From positions 1-9,879 of the forward strand of contig CAJFUU010000131.1 in NCBI GenBank assembly GCA_904420265.1: a stretch of DNA of 9,879 bases, given 5' to 3'. Below the pieces are notes generated by a model. That model did no database searches. It saw only the letters and a program-made list of their open reading frames with translations, and was not told the DNA's origin. This document shows positions 1 through 6,851 of the stretch, in pieces. Source of the DNA: an uncultured Clostridia bacterium. GTDB lineage: Bacteria; Bacillota; Clostridia; Christensenellales; Aristaeellaceae. Both the position numbers and the translations under genes were made by a program. The first letter of the stretch is position 1; the number at the start of each line of letters is the position of its first letter.

Positions 1-986
1 GACACTTCAAATAAGAGGCGATGCACTTCCAGGGAGCCTTTTCTGTGTGCCGCAAACAGTAGTTCCGGCGAAATAGGCATCTGCTTTCTGACGACCATAT
101 CATAAAGCACATCCGTTTCATCAGAAAGCAGGGCCGGAATGCGCGTGAGTATATTGTTCATGCCGCAATACTGCTCGAAGCAGCCATTGTTTCCGCAAAA
201 GCATTGAGGGCCGTGAATATTTAGGGAAATATGGCCCACCTCACCCGCTATGCCATATTTTCCCAAAACCATTTTACCATTGAAGAAGTTTACCATGCCA
301 ACGCCAGACGAAAGATTCAGAAACAAAATATTTCTCTCCGACGGATCAATATAACGCATTTCGTAAAGTGCCTTGATTCTCGTAACGCCCTCTATAAACA
401 CGGGAAGGTTCATTGCAGCGCTTAATGGAGAGATCAGATTTACATTGTACCAGTTGTACAATGGTAAATCAATGGTCTGCGCCGAATCAGCGGTTTGAGC
501 CGCATGCACCATGCCTCCGATGCAAACGCCTATGGCAAATATGCTTTGATGCAGTGATTCAGGCTGTGCGCCGATAAACGCGCGAAAAATGTCAATGATG
601 CTTTTGATAACTTCAAATTCGGAGCGATCCTTGCAAATGCGCAGATCGCATTGAACGGAACTTTCCGCAATGACCTCGCCACCTAAGTTGGTGACTGCAA
701 GGCGAACGGCGTCTGAAGCATCTACGGCTATTGAGGCAGTAACAATGTTGCACAGGTTTAAGTTAAATTGCAGCAATGTACTTTTACGTCCGACAGCAGA
801 GCGCAATTGCCTGCTTTCAAGCACGAGCCGTTTTTCCAAAAGTTCCGTGACAATATTGGTCACTGTTCCGGAACTCAGCTTTAACTCGCTTGATAGCGTT
901 TGACGAGAAGCCTCGCCGTTATCAATCAAATAGTTGAGGATTCCCAGCGCATTTTTCCTCTTCTCAACTAAAACAGCAGGGTTCAT
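1..986 (-). CDS. ROK-family transcriptional repressor, C-terminus cut by window edge
   Basis: The frame is open from an ATG at 986 to the left edge (328 residues seen; the family is usually about 380-400), so only the C-terminus is missing. A GAGGAGG ribosome site sits 6-8 bases before the start. Residues about 13-57 form a winged helix-turn-helix (SRQTLSSELKLSSGTVTNIV). The ROK signature is clear: GEVGH at 248-252 followed by CFCGNNGC at 262-269, giving the usual zinc ligands His252, Cys262, Cys264 and Cys269. The sugar-kinase features are lost: the N-terminal DxGGT phosphate loop reads DASD, and the catalytic Asn-Asp after FIE is replaced by Gly-Val. This fits a DNA-binding repressor that senses a sugar or sugar phosphate, not a kinase. 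No sugar genes are visible nearby, so the regulon is unknown. Its A+T content is higher than that of the genes after 3237. Confidence 0.93.
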   Translation of the reverse strand, partial: MNPAVLVEKRKNALGILNYLIDNGEASRQTLSSELKLSSGTVTNIVTELLEKRLVLESRQLRSAVGRKSTLLQFNLNLCNIVTASIAVDASDAVRLAVTNLGGEVIAESSVQCDLRICKDRSEFEVIKSIIDIFRAFIGAQPESLHQSIFAIGVCIGGMVHAAQTADSAQTIDLPLYNWYNVNLISPLSAAMNLPVFIEGVTRIKALYEMRYIDPSERNILFLNLSSGVGMVNFFNGKMVLGKYGIAGEVGHISLNIHGPQCFCGNNGCFEQYCGMNNILTRIPALLSDETDVLYDMVVRKQMPISPELLFAAHRKGSLEVHRLLFEV

Positions 987-1027
987 ACAATGCGCCTCCT
1001 CAGAAATCTGTTTAAATGTTAATAGGT

Positions 1028-1056
1028 AGTATATCAGGAAAAGCAACGTTTGTAAA
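1028..1056 (-). promoter_or_regulatory. Sigma-A-type promoter of the ROK gene
   Basis: On the minus strand TTTACA (1056-1051), a 17-base spacer and TATACT (1033-1028) match the vegetative consensus at 5/6 in each box. Transcription would start near 1021, giving a leader of about 35 bases that contains the GAGGAGG site. No clear operator is seen, although autoregulation is common in this family. Confidence 0.75.
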
Positions 1057-1159
1057 GACATTTGCGCGATGGTAGGATGGAAAGCGTTTGCATTTTTATG
1101 CGCGCTCGTTTCAGAAAACCAGATGCTGTCGCCCTTTTCCACCAACTCTGCGTAGGCAT

Positions 1160-2029
1160 ATCGAATATATTGCATCGAAAAAGCGAGGGTAACACGAGGA
1201 GAAGTTCATCGAAAAAGGAACAACAGGGAGCGAGCATTGCTACGACGTTGGTAGACGGCCATCTGCCTATCAAAGTCGACAAGCGAATAGAAACAACGGA
1301 GATCATAAAGTGTTTTTGGCCTACCGAAGTACGCTTTCCTCTCCCATTATACCGGAGGTGTAAACAGCCGTATCATCTTGTGCAGAATACCAGAGTCCCC
1401 CTGCTTTCGCTTTGAATAGTGTTTTGCAATTGCGTTGCGTAAAAACAGTTGGTGAATCCAAAACCATTATTGCATGAGCACATTCCGGCTTGATACCTTT
1501 GCGTGCAAAGCGGACGACTGCTTTGCAAAAAATCTACGAAGGTGCAAGTATTGTTCAGAGTAGACGTTCAGGATGTTGTAGTGAAAATTCATCTATGGCC
1601 GCAATACAGCTTCTGAGAACCGCCCTTACGCCAATTCTAATGCGCTGACCGGAATTATCTCATCTGTTCATATATCTTGCAGGTTCTTTTCTTTGGCGTT
1701 CTCTTCACCAATCCTTCACAGTATATACTTGCCATGGACTCTCAACAGCCCAGGTATGTTCCTGCTTATGCATGCGCGTCCACAACTTCACAACATACAG
1801 ACGTGAATTGTGTCGGTGCATGCGGTGAATGAACTTGGCCCAGATATTTATGGGCGGTGAGTTTGACAAGTCAGGGATGTCGAGAACCATCGTAGCGGCC
1901 AAGCCAAAAGTAGATATAGTAGATATAAGAGAGCGCTTTGTTGTACTTCCTGCAGACATGGCCGCCGTACCTTCAGATATGTTCCATGAGAAACTGGCAG
2001 TATCGCATATCTCGTGTTATACGGTTCAT
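1160..2029 (-). pseudogene. Decayed full-length DDE insertion-sequence transposase (IS481-like integrase core)
   Basis: No intact frame exists, but conserved blocks of an HTH plus integrase-core transposase occur in the right order when the three minus-strand frames are joined. ATG at 2029 gives MNRITRDMRYCQFLMEH; about 1730-1835 gives a helical linker region (RMHRHNSRLYVVKLWTRM). Next come KRTPKKRTCKIYEQM (about 1670-1715), SGQRIRIGV and AAIDEFS (about 1595-1655, first catalytic Asp), FARKGIKPEC then NNGFGFTN (about 1460-1510, the TDNGxEFTN block with the second Asp mutated), and GILHKMIRLFTP with a frame-shifted RYNGRGKR (about 1345-1395, the block that normally carries the catalytic Glu). 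The end is FYSLVDFDRQMAVYQRRSN, then a TGA where Trp-x-SP is expected, and MQYI near 1160. AAGGAG at 2041-2046 is its former ribosome site. It cannot make an active enzyme. IS family assignment is from memory of the motif set, and terminal inverted repeats were not found. Confidence 0.8.
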
Positions 2030-2741
2030 GCGTCTTGGCGCTCCTTGCGCTGGTTTTGTTGCAATGTCACCATGTTGGACGGCCTCTCAAGGTTCTCCTC
2101 TTCCCCTATCCAATATATATTGCAATCCTGCATATACCGTTTTCACCAGCCTATGTTATAAGACCTTGTGCTACGGTGCCGTTCATGGCTATGCAGGAAG
2201 TCTTTTAGCCTTAGCGGAGGACAGGCATGCGCTACCATATCCATCTGCCATAGCGCTTTGAATCTACTGTACTGTTCGCAAAACTTTGAATGCGGCAATT
2301 ATCAGGTGAGAAAGAAGCAAAATTACCGATAACCATAAGCGATTTGTCTGCGAAGTATTTCTTGTATTTTGCGTGTGTCCGAACCACTTGCGTTTGGGGC
2401 CAAGTTTTGTTAAAATATTGATATATACAACATAATCGATTAAATTCAAGGAGTGACCAAAGAAGATGCTCAGGGCGATTGATATTGCGTTCTCATTGAT
2501 TTAGTCTCTTTCCCAAGCGCCTTCAAACATACTGTCCTGAAAGAATATGCGGCGAGTTGGATGCGCAGCCAATATTTGTAAATCTGTTTCATCCATAGTG
2601 GTTGATACATTGCCAATGCGTCTCGCCGCCGCAGAAATGACAGTTAGAAAACTGCTGGAGCAACTGTGTGGTGAGGCCTAATGTATTTCTTAGTTAGAAT
2701 ATCTGTTATTACTGTGCGTATGACTGAAATGAGGTAAAACA
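2030..2741. other. A+T-rich gene-poor stretch beside the dead insertion sequence
   Basis: About 700 bases without a convincing gene. The first part (2030-2090) is the upstream leader of the decayed transposase on the minus strand. From 2090 to 2540 there are only short open frames of no recognisable family and many stops on both strands. One short frame with protein-like composition lies at 2547-2681 and is listed separately. The stretch reads as eroded accessory DNA rather than as a regulated intergenic region. No promoter with both boxes was found before the gene at 2742. Confidence 0.5.
2547..2681 (+). pseudogene. Possible C-terminal remnant of a LacI-type regulator
   Basis: A 44-codon frame ends with SSIVVDTLPMRLAAAEMTVR followed by KLLEQLCGEA. 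This pattern (hydrophobic strand, Asp-Thr, Pro-Met, then an amphipathic helix with AAAEM and KLLEQL) resembles the last segment of LacI-family sugar-binding regulators. In those proteins the final strand and helix read like T-x-x-x-P-x-x-x-G-x-x-A-x-x-x-L-L. Nothing upstream in any frame restores the rest of such a protein, and there is no ribosome site, so it would be a dead fragment. The resemblance is weak and could be chance. Confidence 0.2.
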
Positions 2742-3110
2742 ATGATACATTTTCATGACAATCTTGTCACTAAAACATTAGAATCAATTAAAGAATCCTG
2801 TGATTGCACGGATATTCTCCATGACTTGGATCATATCGACCAGTCCATTAGAAATGTCAGATTGTATGGGAATTGCGCGGCAGCTTACCAGCTCGACCAA
2901 GAGCTACGTCAGAAATACCCGTGCATAGACAGGATGGTTGACGTTGCCAACGCGATGCTTATTTCAGCACCCCGAGCAAGGAGAATGTATTCTGCAAGCG
3001 AGGCAATTATATCGGATCTAAACCAGGATTATTACGGCATCATTTGCGATGTCGCCATTAAAAAGCAGTTGATCTATAGCATAAAAGAATTCATCAAATA
3101 CGCAGATTAA
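2742..3110 (+). CDS. Hypothetical protein, 122 residues
   Basis: ATG at 2742 is preceded by GAGG at a normal distance (ATGAGGTAAAACA), and the frame is intact, in contrast to the decayed sequence on its left. The product is predicted soluble and mostly helical, with no signal peptide or membrane segment. It has four cysteines (two in the pair C-D-C near residues 20-22), a basic patch APRARR near residue 75 and a charged C-terminus (IKKQLIYSIKEFIKYAD). I do not recognise the family. It is rich in A+T like the rest of the left region and converges on ssrA, whose terminator lies just past its stop. It may be cargo of an island at ssrA or an orphan left after deletion. Being a chance frame is possible but less likely, given its length, ribosome site and even residue use. 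Confidence 0.6.
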   Translation: MIHFHDNLVTKTLESIKESCDCTDILHDLDHIDQSIRNVRLYGNCAAAYQLDQELRQKYPCIDRMVDVANAMLISAPRARRMYSASEAIISDLNQDYYGIICDVAIKKQLIYSIKEFIKYAD

Positions 3111-3117
3111 AACCCAG

Positions 3118-3162
3118 AAAAAGCCCGAGAGTCAAGACACGATGTGTCTCAGCCCTCGGGCT
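3118..3162 (-). terminator. Intrinsic terminator of ssrA
   Basis: An 8-bp perfect outer stem (AGCCCGAG 3122-3129 with CTCGGGCT 3155-3162) encloses a 6-bp inner stem AGACAC-GAT-GTGTCT. Read on the minus strand it is followed by TTTTTCTGGG. It lies 75 bases past the mature 3' end of tmRNA and just past the stop of the convergent gene ending at 3110, so it can also insulate that gene. Confidence 0.8.
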
Positions 3163-3236
3163 CTGTCTTGACATCACAACCACTCCCTGACGGCAAAGCC
3201 GCCTTTGAAAAAATAGGTGTTCGTGTAATGTCCGTT

Positions 3237-3588
3237 TGGTGGAGGCGAGGGGGGTCGAACCCCTGTCCGAAGATCAGACAACCAGGGTTTCTCCGAGCGC
3301 AGTCTATGTTTTAAAATTCCCTCCGCCGGTCTCCCACAGACAGGATACCGGCCTTGGTAGCTTCATCAATCCCACCCGCCGCAAAGCTTAGACGGGCTGG
3401 TTCCCTGCATTTTCGACGCCGGTGACCCGCGCCGCAGGAGGCTCGGGGCCGACGGTCACGGCTTAAGCCGCGACGGCGACGTTATTATAATCGTCAGTTC
3501 ATTTTAAGTTTCCCGTTTTTGAGGCGGTTCAGGGCCGCCGCTCGCTTCCCGGGTTCTCCGTATCCCCGTCGAAACCAAATACGCCCCC
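3237..3588 (-). ncRNA. ssrA: tmRNA (transfer-messenger RNA)
   Basis: The RNA of about 352 bases has a tRNA-like part closed by seven pairs between GGGGGCG at the 5' end (3588-3582) and CGCCTCC near the 3' end, including the G3-U70 pair that marks alanine acceptance. The CCA end is encoded (3239-3237). The T arm is AGGGG-TTCGACC-CCCCT, and the 5' side carries the family hallmark TTTGGTTTCGACGGGGAT. The molecule enters ribosomes stalled on broken messages, is charged with alanine, and supplies a reading frame that tags the unfinished protein for proteolysis. It works with SmpB, whose gene ends only 12 bases upstream, so the two are probably co-transcribed and the 5' end made by RNase P. Its 3' end marks the change from GC-rich to A+T-rich DNA. 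Confidence 0.97.
3463..3498 (-). other. Proteolysis-tag reading frame inside tmRNA
   Basis: Reading back from the TAA at 3465-3463 gives codons ACT GAC GAT TAT AAT AAC GTC GCC GTC GCG GCT, that is TDDYNNVAVAA, preceded in frame by TGA. With the alanine carried by tmRNA the tag would be A-TDDYNNVAVAA, or A-DDYNNVAVAA if the resume codon is GAC. The VAVAA end fits the hydrophobic Ala-Ala tail needed by ClpXP-type proteases. The resume codon is not certain. Confidence 0.7.
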
Positions 3589-3600
3589 ATGTCGCGCCGG

Positions 3601-4062
3601 CTATCCCTTCGCGCGCAGGCTGCGGTCTATGTCTCTCTGCGCGTCGCGCTTGGCCATGTCGTCGCGTTTGTCGTAGAGTTTTTTGCCGCGGCACAGCGCA
3701 ATTTCCACCTTCATGCGCCCATCCTTGAGATAGACGCTAAGCGGAATCAGCGCCAGCCCCTTTTGCATCACGCCCTGATGCAGCTTGCGGATTTCACTTT
3801 TGTGCATCAACAGCTTCTTGGGCCGCAACGGGTCGGTATTGGAGAAGCTTCCCTTTTCGTAAGGACTGATATGCATGCCGTAGACAAACAACTCGCCATT
3901 TTTCACCGCGGCATAGCAATCTTTCAACGCACACTTGCCCAGACGAATGGATTTGACCTCCGTGCCGCGCAGCTCAATGCCGGCTTCCCAAGTCTCGAGA
4001 ACGAAGTAGTCATGCCGCGCGCGACGGTTTTGCGCAACGGTTTTGACGCCTTTTTGCGGCAT
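3601..4062 (-). CDS. smpB: SsrA-binding protein SmpB
   Basis: The protein of 153 residues has the family's usual length. Near the N-terminus is the conserved block QNRRARHDYFVLETWEAGIE then LRGTEVKSIR (residues 11-40). The middle has the OB-fold strands with FVYGMHISPYEKGSFSNTDP (59-78), the KKLLMHKSEI stretch follows, and the basic tail GKKLYDKRDDMAKRDAQRDI (126-145) becomes helical in the decoding centre and mimics the missing codon-anticodon. SmpB binds the tRNA-like part of tmRNA and is required for trans-translation. The start ATG at 4062 follows an AGGAGG site at ideal distance, and a strong promoter lies just upstream. ssrA begins 12 bases after the stop, so both partners form one transcription unit. 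Confidence 0.98.
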   Translation of the reverse strand: MPQKGVKTVAQNRRARHDYFVLETWEAGIELRGTEVKSIRLGKCALKDCYAAVKNGELFVYGMHISPYEKGSFSNTDPLRPKKLLMHKSEIRKLHQGVMQKGLALIPLSVYLKDGRMKVEIALCRGKKLYDKRDDMAKRDAQRDIDRSLRAKG

Positions 4063-4086
4063 GTTCCCCCTCCTTCCCGGGCATCC

Positions 4087-4115
4087 ATTATACCACGAAA
4101 CCGCGCGGTTGTAAA
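4087..4115 (-). promoter_or_regulatory. Strong sigma-A promoter of smpB-ssrA with palindromic spacer
   Basis: On the minus strand TTTACA (4115-4110), a 17-base spacer and a perfect TATAAT (4092-4087). The start would be near 4080, leaving a leader of only about 18 bases that consists mostly of the ribosome site. A perfect 12-bp palindrome, AACCGCGCGGTT (4099-4110), fills most of the spacer and could be an operator. Confidence 0.85.
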
Positions 4116-4236
4116 GGGGCGAAGCGCATCCAAATTATCGCCTACGCGGGCGGATTGGAAAAAGACGGAGGGGACAAGGCAGGCCAACGGCTCGCGCTTT
4201 CAAAGGGCGTTCGCCTTCCCGCATATTTGTATAAAT

Positions 4237-4317
4237 CCGCCGCGGTCAGGCGGTTTGTCCTGCCGGCCCAAAACGGACAAGGCGCAACCGCAGGAATGTT
4301 GCAAAAAGCGTTGCGCC
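4237..4317. repeat. Three consecutive inverted repeats upstream of smpB
   Basis: Three stem-loops lie end to end: CCGCC/GGCGG (4237-4253), TTGTCC/GGACAA (4255-4280) and GGCGCAAC/GTTGCGCC (4281-4317), the last with 8 perfect pairs. The arms of neighbouring hairpins nearly touch. They fill the roughly 280-base gap between the acetyltransferase stop (4394) and the smpB promoter. No T-run follows on either strand, so a classical terminator is not supported. They may slow transcripts coming from 4394 or fold in a small RNA. No gene is seen in this gap. Confidence 0.4.
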
Positions 4318-4393
4318 CAGAGTCTCCAACGGGACCTCATCGCGCTGGCGGCGCATGCCTCAGGCACGCGTCAAAACGAGGCGTTGCCGGCCT

Positions 4394-4825
4394 TCAAATG
4401 CACTGCATCCACAGCATGCCGTCTCTGGCTTCGCCGCGAATGTGAAAACCCAGGCGGATGTAGAAGCCAATGGCGCGCACATTCCCGGCAAACACCCGCA
4501 GCCAAAGCGCATCGTTGGCCTTGGCCTGGCAATCGCGCAACATGCGCGTGCCCACGCCCTGGCCGCGGTACGGCTCAAACACGTAAAAATCTTCCAACTC
4601 CATGCGGCCGTTGACAGAATGCATATAATAGCAGCCCACCGCCGCGCCGTCTTTCTCGGCAACGGTATAATTGAAAATTTGCTTTTGCACCCTGCGGCGC
4701 ACGGCGGAAAGCGCCGCAGCCTCGTCCACGCGGGAAAAATCTTCGTATCGTTTGATATTTTCAAAGCACTGGGCCAAAATCTGGGGAAGTTCCAGAATTT
4801 GCGCCCGGCGGTACGAAAGTTCCAT
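4394..4825 (-). CDS. GNAT-family N-acetyltransferase
   Basis: The product has 143 residues, the size of a single-domain GNAT enzyme, and would transfer an acetyl group from acetyl-CoA to an amine; the substrate is unknown. Motif A is clear: the strand LEDFYVFEPY followed by the pyrophosphate-binding loop RGQGVGTRML (residues 87-96). Motif B follows as ALWLRVFAGNVRAIGFYIRL with GF near 125-130, where the Asn and Tyr are typical. Two ATGs stand side by side (4828 and 4825); GGGAGG is too close to the first and well placed for the second, so the second is chosen. It is separated from the amidohydrolase by about 200 bases of GC-rich sequence with no gene and no clear promoter, so it may depend on read-through from upstream. 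Confidence 0.9.
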   Translation of the reverse strand: MELSYRRAQILELPQILAQCFENIKRYEDFSRVDEAAALSAVRRRVQKQIFNYTVAEKDGAAVGCYYMHSVNGRMELEDFYVFEPYRGQGVGTRMLRDCQAKANDALWLRVFAGNVRAIGFYIRLGFHIRGEARDGMLWMQCI

Positions 4826-5024
4826 CATGGCCTCCCAAAACGTATTTGCGCATGCGCGCGGAGTGGTTCCGGCTGTGCGCGGGCTGAGCGGCGGCTTTGC
4901 GCCGGACGCTTACAGCCGCTTTCCCGGGGCAAACCGCCGCACCGGCAGCCGGTTCCGTCGCTTCGGAGCAAAATTCCCAAACGCCGCCCGCGCAAGACGG
5001 ACGCGCGAACGCCTGCCGCGTATC

Positions 5025-5843
5025 CTAGTCCAACAGTTCCTCGGCCGTGCCGTGGTAAATCTGCTCTTTTTCGGCCTCGGTGAGCGGCAACGCCTCGAAG
5101 CGCTCGACCTCCTCTTCGGGCGTCCACATCGGATAGTCCGTGCCGAACATCACCCGTTTGACGCCGAACGCGCGGATCAGTTCCGCAGCGTGGTCGGGCT
5201 TGAGCGCGTAGAGGGCGCTGGAGGTATCCACATAGAGGTTGCGCCGGCCCGCCAGCAGTTTGCGCGCCTCGTCATATACGCTCCAACCGCCCAGATGCGC
5301 GCCGATGGCGACAAGGTTGGGAATCTCGTCAAGCAGGTGCGCCATGCGCGGCGGGTTGGAATAATCATAGCGGTAGTCGCCGGTATGAATAAGCGCGGGC
5401 AATTTTGCGTCCGCAATCAGGGAAAACATGCGCAGCGCGCGCGGCTCGTCGAGCTGGAATTCCTGAAAATCCGGGTGGAGTTTGATGCCCTTGAAGCCCG
5501 CCGCAACAATGCCTTTGAGCACGTTTTCCATATCCGGCGTGTCAGGATGCAGGGCCGCAAAGGGAATGATACGGCCCGGATAATCCGCATGCGCGCTCAT
5601 GATAAATTCGTTGATATGCGCCACCTGCGTAGGCGTAGTGGCCACGGAGTGGGCGACCATGCGGGAAACGCCGGCTCTGTCCTCCTCGGCGATCAGCTGC
5701 GTAATGCTGCCGTCGTGATGGATGGTGATGTCGTAAAACTTGCCGATGCCCTTGGCTGCCTTGGCGGCGATTTTATCTGGATAGATATGCACATGTGCGT
5801 CGATCTTCAACACGGTATTTCCGACCTTTTCCTTGGAATCCAT
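5025..5843 (-). CDS. Amidohydrolase-family (amidohydrolase_2, TIM-barrel) metal-dependent hydrolase
   Basis: The metal-binding marks of the amidohydrolase superfamily appear in order: HVH at residues 17-19 after KIDA, a Lys in KGIKLHPDF (about 118-126), His153 in LIHTGDY, His183 in GAHLGG, and Asp236 in FGTDYPMW. This is the pattern of the ACMSD/o-pyrocatechuate decarboxylase-like subfamily, whose members decarboxylate aromatic acids or hydrolyse C-N or C-O bonds; the substrate cannot be told. It is probably cytoplasmic. The frame extends to an ATG at 5903, but that lies upstream of the promoter and is excluded. ATG 5843 has a poor ribosome site. A GTG at 5813 (or TTG 5810), preceded by AAGGAAAAGG, would give the family-typical start M-L-K-I-D-A-H and is a serious alternative. 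The gene stands alone as a unit with its own promoter. Confidence 0.92.
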   Translation of the reverse strand: MDSKEKVGNTVLKIDAHVHIYPDKIAAKAAKGIGKFYDITIHHDGSITQLIAEEDRAGVSRMVAHSVATTPTQVAHINEFIMSAHADYPGRIIPFAALHPDTPDMENVLKGIVAAGFKGIKLHPDFQEFQLDEPRALRMFSLIADAKLPALIHTGDYRYDYSNPPRMAHLLDEIPNLVAIGAHLGGWSVYDEARKLLAGRRNLYVDTSSALYALKPDHAAELIRAFGVKRVMFGTDYPMWTPEEEVERFEALPLTEAEKEQIYHGTAEELLD

Positions 5844-5873
5844 CCCCGGACGCCAGGCCCAGGAACGCAGTTT

Positions 5874-5902
5874 ATTATAGCACGCGTTCCCGCGCCTGTC
5901 CA
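5874..5902 (-). promoter_or_regulatory. Sigma-A promoter of the amidohydrolase gene
   Basis: TGGACA (5902-5897), a 17-base spacer and a perfect TATAAT (5879-5874) on the minus strand. The -35 box is only 11 bases past the stop of the serine hydrolase gene at 5914, so the two genes are packed tightly but transcribed separately. Initiation near 5867 rules out the start codon at 5903. Confidence 0.8.
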
Positions 5903-5913
5903 CGCAGTTTGTG

Positions 5914-6762
5914 TTATGTAGGGGCCGGGCAGGAAAGCAGCCGCCGCGTGAAGTTTGTAACGCCCAGCCGCTCCAGCGCCATCAGCAGCCGGGAAAGCGC
6001 TTCTACGGCGTAAGTCAGGGGCGCGCGCCGCGCCGGAACGGGCCAACCCGCGCCGTCGAAGGCATAGGCGTCGGGCGAATGGGCGTTCGTGCCGGGATTC
6101 TGCTTTACGGAAAAGCGTATCTCCGGGTGGTACAAAAGCGCGCCGACAACGTCCCCCGCCACCACGTAGTTGACCGCTCCCGCGCGCATACGGCGGCGCC
6201 GTTCCTTGTCCAGTTCGCAGCGGGCGAAGCCCTGTGCGTTGAACACTGCCGCGCGCGCAAGCGGATTTTGAGCCGCGCTCTGGGCATACAGCGCCACATT
6301 TCCGCCCTTGGAATGGCCGGTAAGAAGCAAAGAACCGTCCGCATAACGGTCGGCAAAGGCGGTGGCGGCGGCGTACTGCACCGAGCCGGCCAGAGGCGCG
6401 CAGAAGTTGTCGCGCCAGTCCACGTTTGTGGGCACGCACTTTCCCTTTCCCTCCGAGCCGCGCACGGCCACAATCACGCCGCCGCCCTTCTCCCCAAAGG
6501 CATAGGCCACAAAGCCCGTATCGTCGTTGTCGTTTTCGTAGGCCAATATGCGCAGAGGCGACGTTTCCAGCGCGGCGAGCACGCCGCCCGCGTTTTCAAG
6601 ATATGCGCCGCAAAAAAGCGCGCCCAGGTCGTTGAGCCTGCGCAGGGCCCGGGCCACTTCGGCCAGCGTCACCGTTTCCCCGCGCTCAAGGCGGCGGGCG
6701 TAGATTTCCGGCAGGTTCAGATATGTAAACGAGCACAGGCGCAAAAGCGTTTCCGGATTCAT
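5914..6762 (-). CDS. DUF2974/Mbeg1-like alpha/beta-hydrolase (lipase-like)
   Basis: The 282-residue protein has the nucleophile elbow GHSKGGN with Ser151, the exact form found in DUF2974 (Mbeg1-like) proteins, after a hydrophobic strand SLLLTG. Likely triad partners are Asp204 in VVAGDVVGALL and His228 in GTNAHSPDAY. The strand GGVIVAVRGSE (about 93-103) with Asp116 in DWRDNF corresponds to the family's conserved region before the elbow. Members are putative serine esterases or lipases; none of the substrate specificity can be read here. There is no signal peptide, so it is probably cytoplasmic. The start ATG 6762 is chosen because GGGAGGGAG lies just before it; an ATG seven codons earlier has no site. 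It is divergent from the oxidoreductase gene with only 89 bases between. Confidence 0.88.
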   Translation of the reverse strand: MNPETLLRLCSFTYLNLPEIYARRLERGETVTLAEVARALRRLNDLGALFCGAYLENAGGVLAALETSPLRILAYENDNDDTGFVAYAFGEKGGGVIVAVRGSEGKGKCVPTNVDWRDNFCAPLAGSVQYAAATAFADRYADGSLLLTGHSKGGNVALYAQSAAQNPLARAAVFNAQGFARCELDKERRRRMRAGAVNYVVAGDVVGALLYHPEIRFSVKQNPGTNAHSPDAYAFDGAGWPVPARRAPLTYAVEALSRLLMALERLGVTNFTRRLLSCPAPT

Positions 6763-6851
6763 ATTTTCTCCCTCCCCCGGCATACTATGTCGCCCGGGGC
6801 AGGCGCGTTTTGCATGCGCCGCATCATGGCGGCCCAGGGAGGAGTTTGCGT

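Noticed and set aside
1034..1415. Open frames of 90 (minus) and 117 (plus) codons
   Set aside because: The minus one is an out-of-frame piece over the transposase end and the ROK promoter; the plus one is antisense to the same remnant. Neither has a ribosome site or recognisable product.
1829..2261. Several plus-strand open frames of 60-110 codons, some hydrophobic
   Set aside because: They lie antisense to the decayed transposase, have no good ribosome sites and match no family; they are shadows of the former minus-strand coding sequence.
3237..3588. A CRISPR or tRNA at the CCA-ending sequence near 3237
   Set aside because: The T arm and acceptor belong to tmRNA; the 5' half with the TTTCGACGGGGAT hallmark is 340 bases away, and there are no spaced repeats.
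3589..5921. Long plus-strand open frames of 240-416 codons over smpB, the acetyltransferase and the amidohydrolase
   Set aside because: They are antisense frames produced by high GC content; the minus strand encodes recognisable proteins with ribosome sites and promoters.
6763..6851. Divergent promoter pair between the serine hydrolase and the oxidoreductase
   Set aside because: Only weak -10-like words (TAGTAT, CATACT) are present and no -35 box lies at the right distance on either strand.
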